A DNA stretch of 64,000 nt from Arthonia radiata (taxonomy: Eukaryota > Ascomycota > Arthoniomycetes > Arthoniales > Arthoniaceae), in the NCBI GenBank assembly GCA_002989075.1, contig PSQN01000015.1:930001-994000 (forward strand), written 5' to 3'. Below are positions 61,999 through 64,000 of the stretch, piece by piece (position 1 is the stretch's first letter; every line of letters starts with the position of its first letter). A program made the translations under genes and the position numbers. The notes beneath the pieces were generated by a model. It ran no database searches. It saw only the letters and a program-made list of their open reading frames with translations, and was not told the DNA's origin.

Positions 61999-63061
61999 CT
62001 ACGATGTTGTTTCGAGGAGTCGCTTGATGCCATGTTCGACTTTATCCTGCTGCTCACTCAGAGGCATAGTCCAGGCGGCAGCGTAACCACGCCATGCCTC
62101 GAATAGCTCCCGTGGCGGCAATGGATCAGTGGGCTGAATATCTTTCAACTCGCTCAGTGAGTGGATAAGAGAACCGGCATATCGCTGTGGCTTTCTCGTA
62201 AATGCTTGTGCACGTACGGTGGGGACAGTAGAGCACATGATTCCACCCGTGAAGTGCCGACTGGAAAGAATTCAAAACGTTGTCAGAAACCGCGATCACG
62301 TCGAAATCCTCGACGTTGTTACGCGAAGATTCAGGACGAGCTGAACTTGTGCGATTCGCCATCATCTTGTCAACGATATCGTTGGGGTGATCCCAAAATC
62401 TTGCAATGTCTTGCGGTCCACCCGTTAGCGATGGGTAAATGCAATCTACATCGACAACGCTCCCAGGACTGTTCGTGTTCTCATTGAGTATATCGATATC
62501 AAAATGCAGTCCATTTTGACTCAATAGATGCAGGCGACCTTGTTTCAGACTATCTTTATCGCAATGCGTCGGTGCTGGAAATGCCTGTGTAGCAACAATA
62601 ATTCTTTGCCATGGCCATTCATGGGACTGTTGCTCCTGTGATTTGGCGAGCCTCAAGGAGTTGAATAAACGCTTGGCGTCTGGTGTAAGGTTGTGGTTCA
62701 AAGGGTTCCGTAAATACTCATCACGTATCATGCAATGGACTTCTGTATGAAATTGCTCGCCACAGGCCCGAAACATTGCACCTACCTTGTCACTCTGTTG
62801 CGACACGCTAGACATTGTTCTCGACCACTGCTCGCACTTGCGCGCCGCTACATCGGCTGCTGCACCAGAGATGAAATTCGTGGCTGCTGCGTTTTTCTGT
62901 TCATAGAGGATTCTTTTGACATGTACGGCGTCTTTAAGTGTCATTTTGTTATTGTGTTTACCAACAAGATTGACGAGGCGCGGCACGATCTTGCGGGCGC
63001 TCAGAAGGCAGGCCTTTGTATCCAGTAACAGGAGCAGTCCTGGGCGACGAGGCCTTGACAT
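61999..63061 (-). pseudogene. F2 family copy 4, frameshift in the C-terminal region
   Basis: From ATG at 63061 (MSRPRRPGLLLLLDTKACLL) the frame is open to 62126, with ARKIVPRLVNLVGKHNN, LKDAVHVKRILYEQ, HEWPWQRIIVATQAFP, GLHFDIDIL, VVDVDCIYPSLTGG and SFQSALHGWNHVL. Just after the GWNH motif (about 62210-62235) the family pattern moves to another frame, which reads RYAGSLIHSLSELKDIQPTDPLPPRELFEAWRGY down to 61999. The unshifted frame instead ends in an unrelated tail. A frameshift therefore cuts this copy at nearly the same place where copy 3 has its TAG. The first ~280 residues remain intact and could still function. N-terminal identity to copy 3 (RRPGLLLL-DT) makes these two the closest pair. 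Confidence 0.68.
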
Positions 63062-64000
63062 CTTTTTCGAGCACGAGCGAATGCCAGCTTCTTCAACGCA
63101 TAATCAATGAATTAAGTCAGTCAGCCGTATGGAGGGAGAAAGCCCAGGTTTGCAGATGGATCCGTTTCACGTTACACAAAACGGCGATCCTTGCTTTCTT
63201 CGCGAATCCTTGTCGCTTGGCTCTTCACTACTAGGCCAGAGTGTCGGGTGTATGGCAATATGTCGGCACAGGTCCGGTCTTCTGGTCGCTAAACGGCAGG
63301 CCATATTGCTCCGCTAATATGATGAGATGTTCTGTGACGAGACGGGTACTGCACTGCACTGTGCTCACTGGATCGGATGTTATTGGATCGAAGGCAGATG
63401 TCGAAGATTATGACTCCAATAGACATATAATAGACTTCGTAATCAACAAGGGCATGGACGTGCGCTTCTAACCACAACTTGGCCGTCAAAAGGCTGGCTG
63501 TGATCCCCCCAACGATGCAAGTCCGTGTCCACATGTACCTCATGCAAGATACATACGCTCTTTCGGGCTTCTGACACAGACGCTTTCTTGGCTCATCCGA
63601 TACAAAGCTCCATAGAGCAACAACAGCTGGCAGCCCTGTCTGCCCTTGATGGGGACATTGCAGCCGTCACTCTGTAGCATGTCAGTTCGCCTCGACCTTT
63701 TCATGAATCCGCGCTACTTACGTAGAAAGCCTGCATAGCAGTAACACAACCGCTCCCAATTCCGTGTGCCGCCCGCGCATCACACTTTTACAAGACTTGG
63801 ATGAGGCTTCGTCGCAAGCCGGGTGGAATGCAATGCTGTGCGTGAGTGAGGCACAATTGCATGCACTGTGGTGGCTCGGTGTTTCACAGCACTCGCGATG
63901 GTAGTTGTCAACTCACATGCTGGTGTGACCGCTTTACATATGGGTTTTCCTTCCAATCATTCGAATGGAGCTTACGGACATTATGCATACGGGTGCTGGC
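63062..64000. other. Region beyond the F2 array, no gene recognised
   Basis: About 940 bp to the end of the window. No ORF with a known domain, family match or convincing splice structure on either strand. It holds the promoter of copy 4, and a gene starting beyond the window could begin here. Confidence 0.35.

Noticed and set aside
1-64000. tRNA, rRNA or CRISPR features
   Set aside because: No stretch with a convincing B-box in a cloverleaf context, no rRNA core and no regular spacer-repeat pattern was seen by eye. A tRNAscan run could still find one.

Overview
The window looks like nuclear DNA of a filamentous ascomycete (Pezizomycotina), most likely a Dothideomycete close to the Mycosphaerellales/Capnodiales. 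The reasons are dense genes on both strands, short introns of about 48-105 bp with GTRNGT donors, a fungal gene set (DRE2, MPP10, MIC12, TCA17, AFG1, a SUR7-family protein, a cys-3/metR-type bZIP, an AtaL-like protein) and Pezizomycotina-style GPI-anchored cysteine-rich proteins. Species placement is an inference. Many genes need splicing. I placed introns by hand, checking donor, acceptor, phase and that the joined length divides by three.

Layout. 0-4.7 kb: DRE2 (Fe-S assembly), two tandem F-box-like paralogues and a POF1-type nucleotidyltransferase. 5.1-10.1 kb: an array of five diverged copies of an unrecognised two-exon gene family, here called F1. 11-16.5 kb: a SWIM-RING protein, a SUR7-family membrane protein and a secreted PLC-like phosphodiesterase. 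16.9-19.8 kb: a degenerate tandem DNA repeat next to a repeat-bearing gene. 20.3-31.7 kb: MPP10, a mitochondrial DUF1279 protein, an unknown protein, a Ser-rich single-pass membrane protein, an AtaL-like protein and a ketoreductase. 32.3-46.3 kb: mostly housekeeping genes (R3H-SUZ protein, ZCCHC10-like protein, bL17m, MIC12, bZIP, TCA17, NTF2-like, AFG1, SDR, 2-hydroxyacid dehydrogenase). 46.3-50.6 kb: repeat-derived, gene-poor DNA with a MITE-like element, a GNAT gene and an amino-acid permease fragment. 50.6-56.4 kb: an FMN-dependent hydroxy-acid oxidase, a mitochondrial carrier and a GPI-anchored Cys-rich protein. 57-63.1 kb: an array of four copies of a second unrecognised family (F2), three of them damaged.

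The most novel content is the two arrays. F1 copies share a W/RLE/GR..YY/VF core in exon 1, a phase-2 intron at the same place in all five copies, and a short second exon with an (L/M)-x-H motif. F2 copies share an R/KxPGL(L/F)L N-terminus, a (W)P(W/F)(Q/D)D/R core, and GW(H/N)(Y/H) near the C-terminus. Both arrays end in copies facing each other tail to tail. I recognise no known domain in either family.

Co-regulation is plausible at three divergent promoters: bL17m/MIC12 (both mitochondrial), R3H-SUZ/ZCCHC10-like (both RNA-linked), and MPP10/DUF1279, where a perfect 56-bp tandem duplication spans the MPP10 start codon. I saw no tRNA, rRNA, CRISPR array or virus-derived element.
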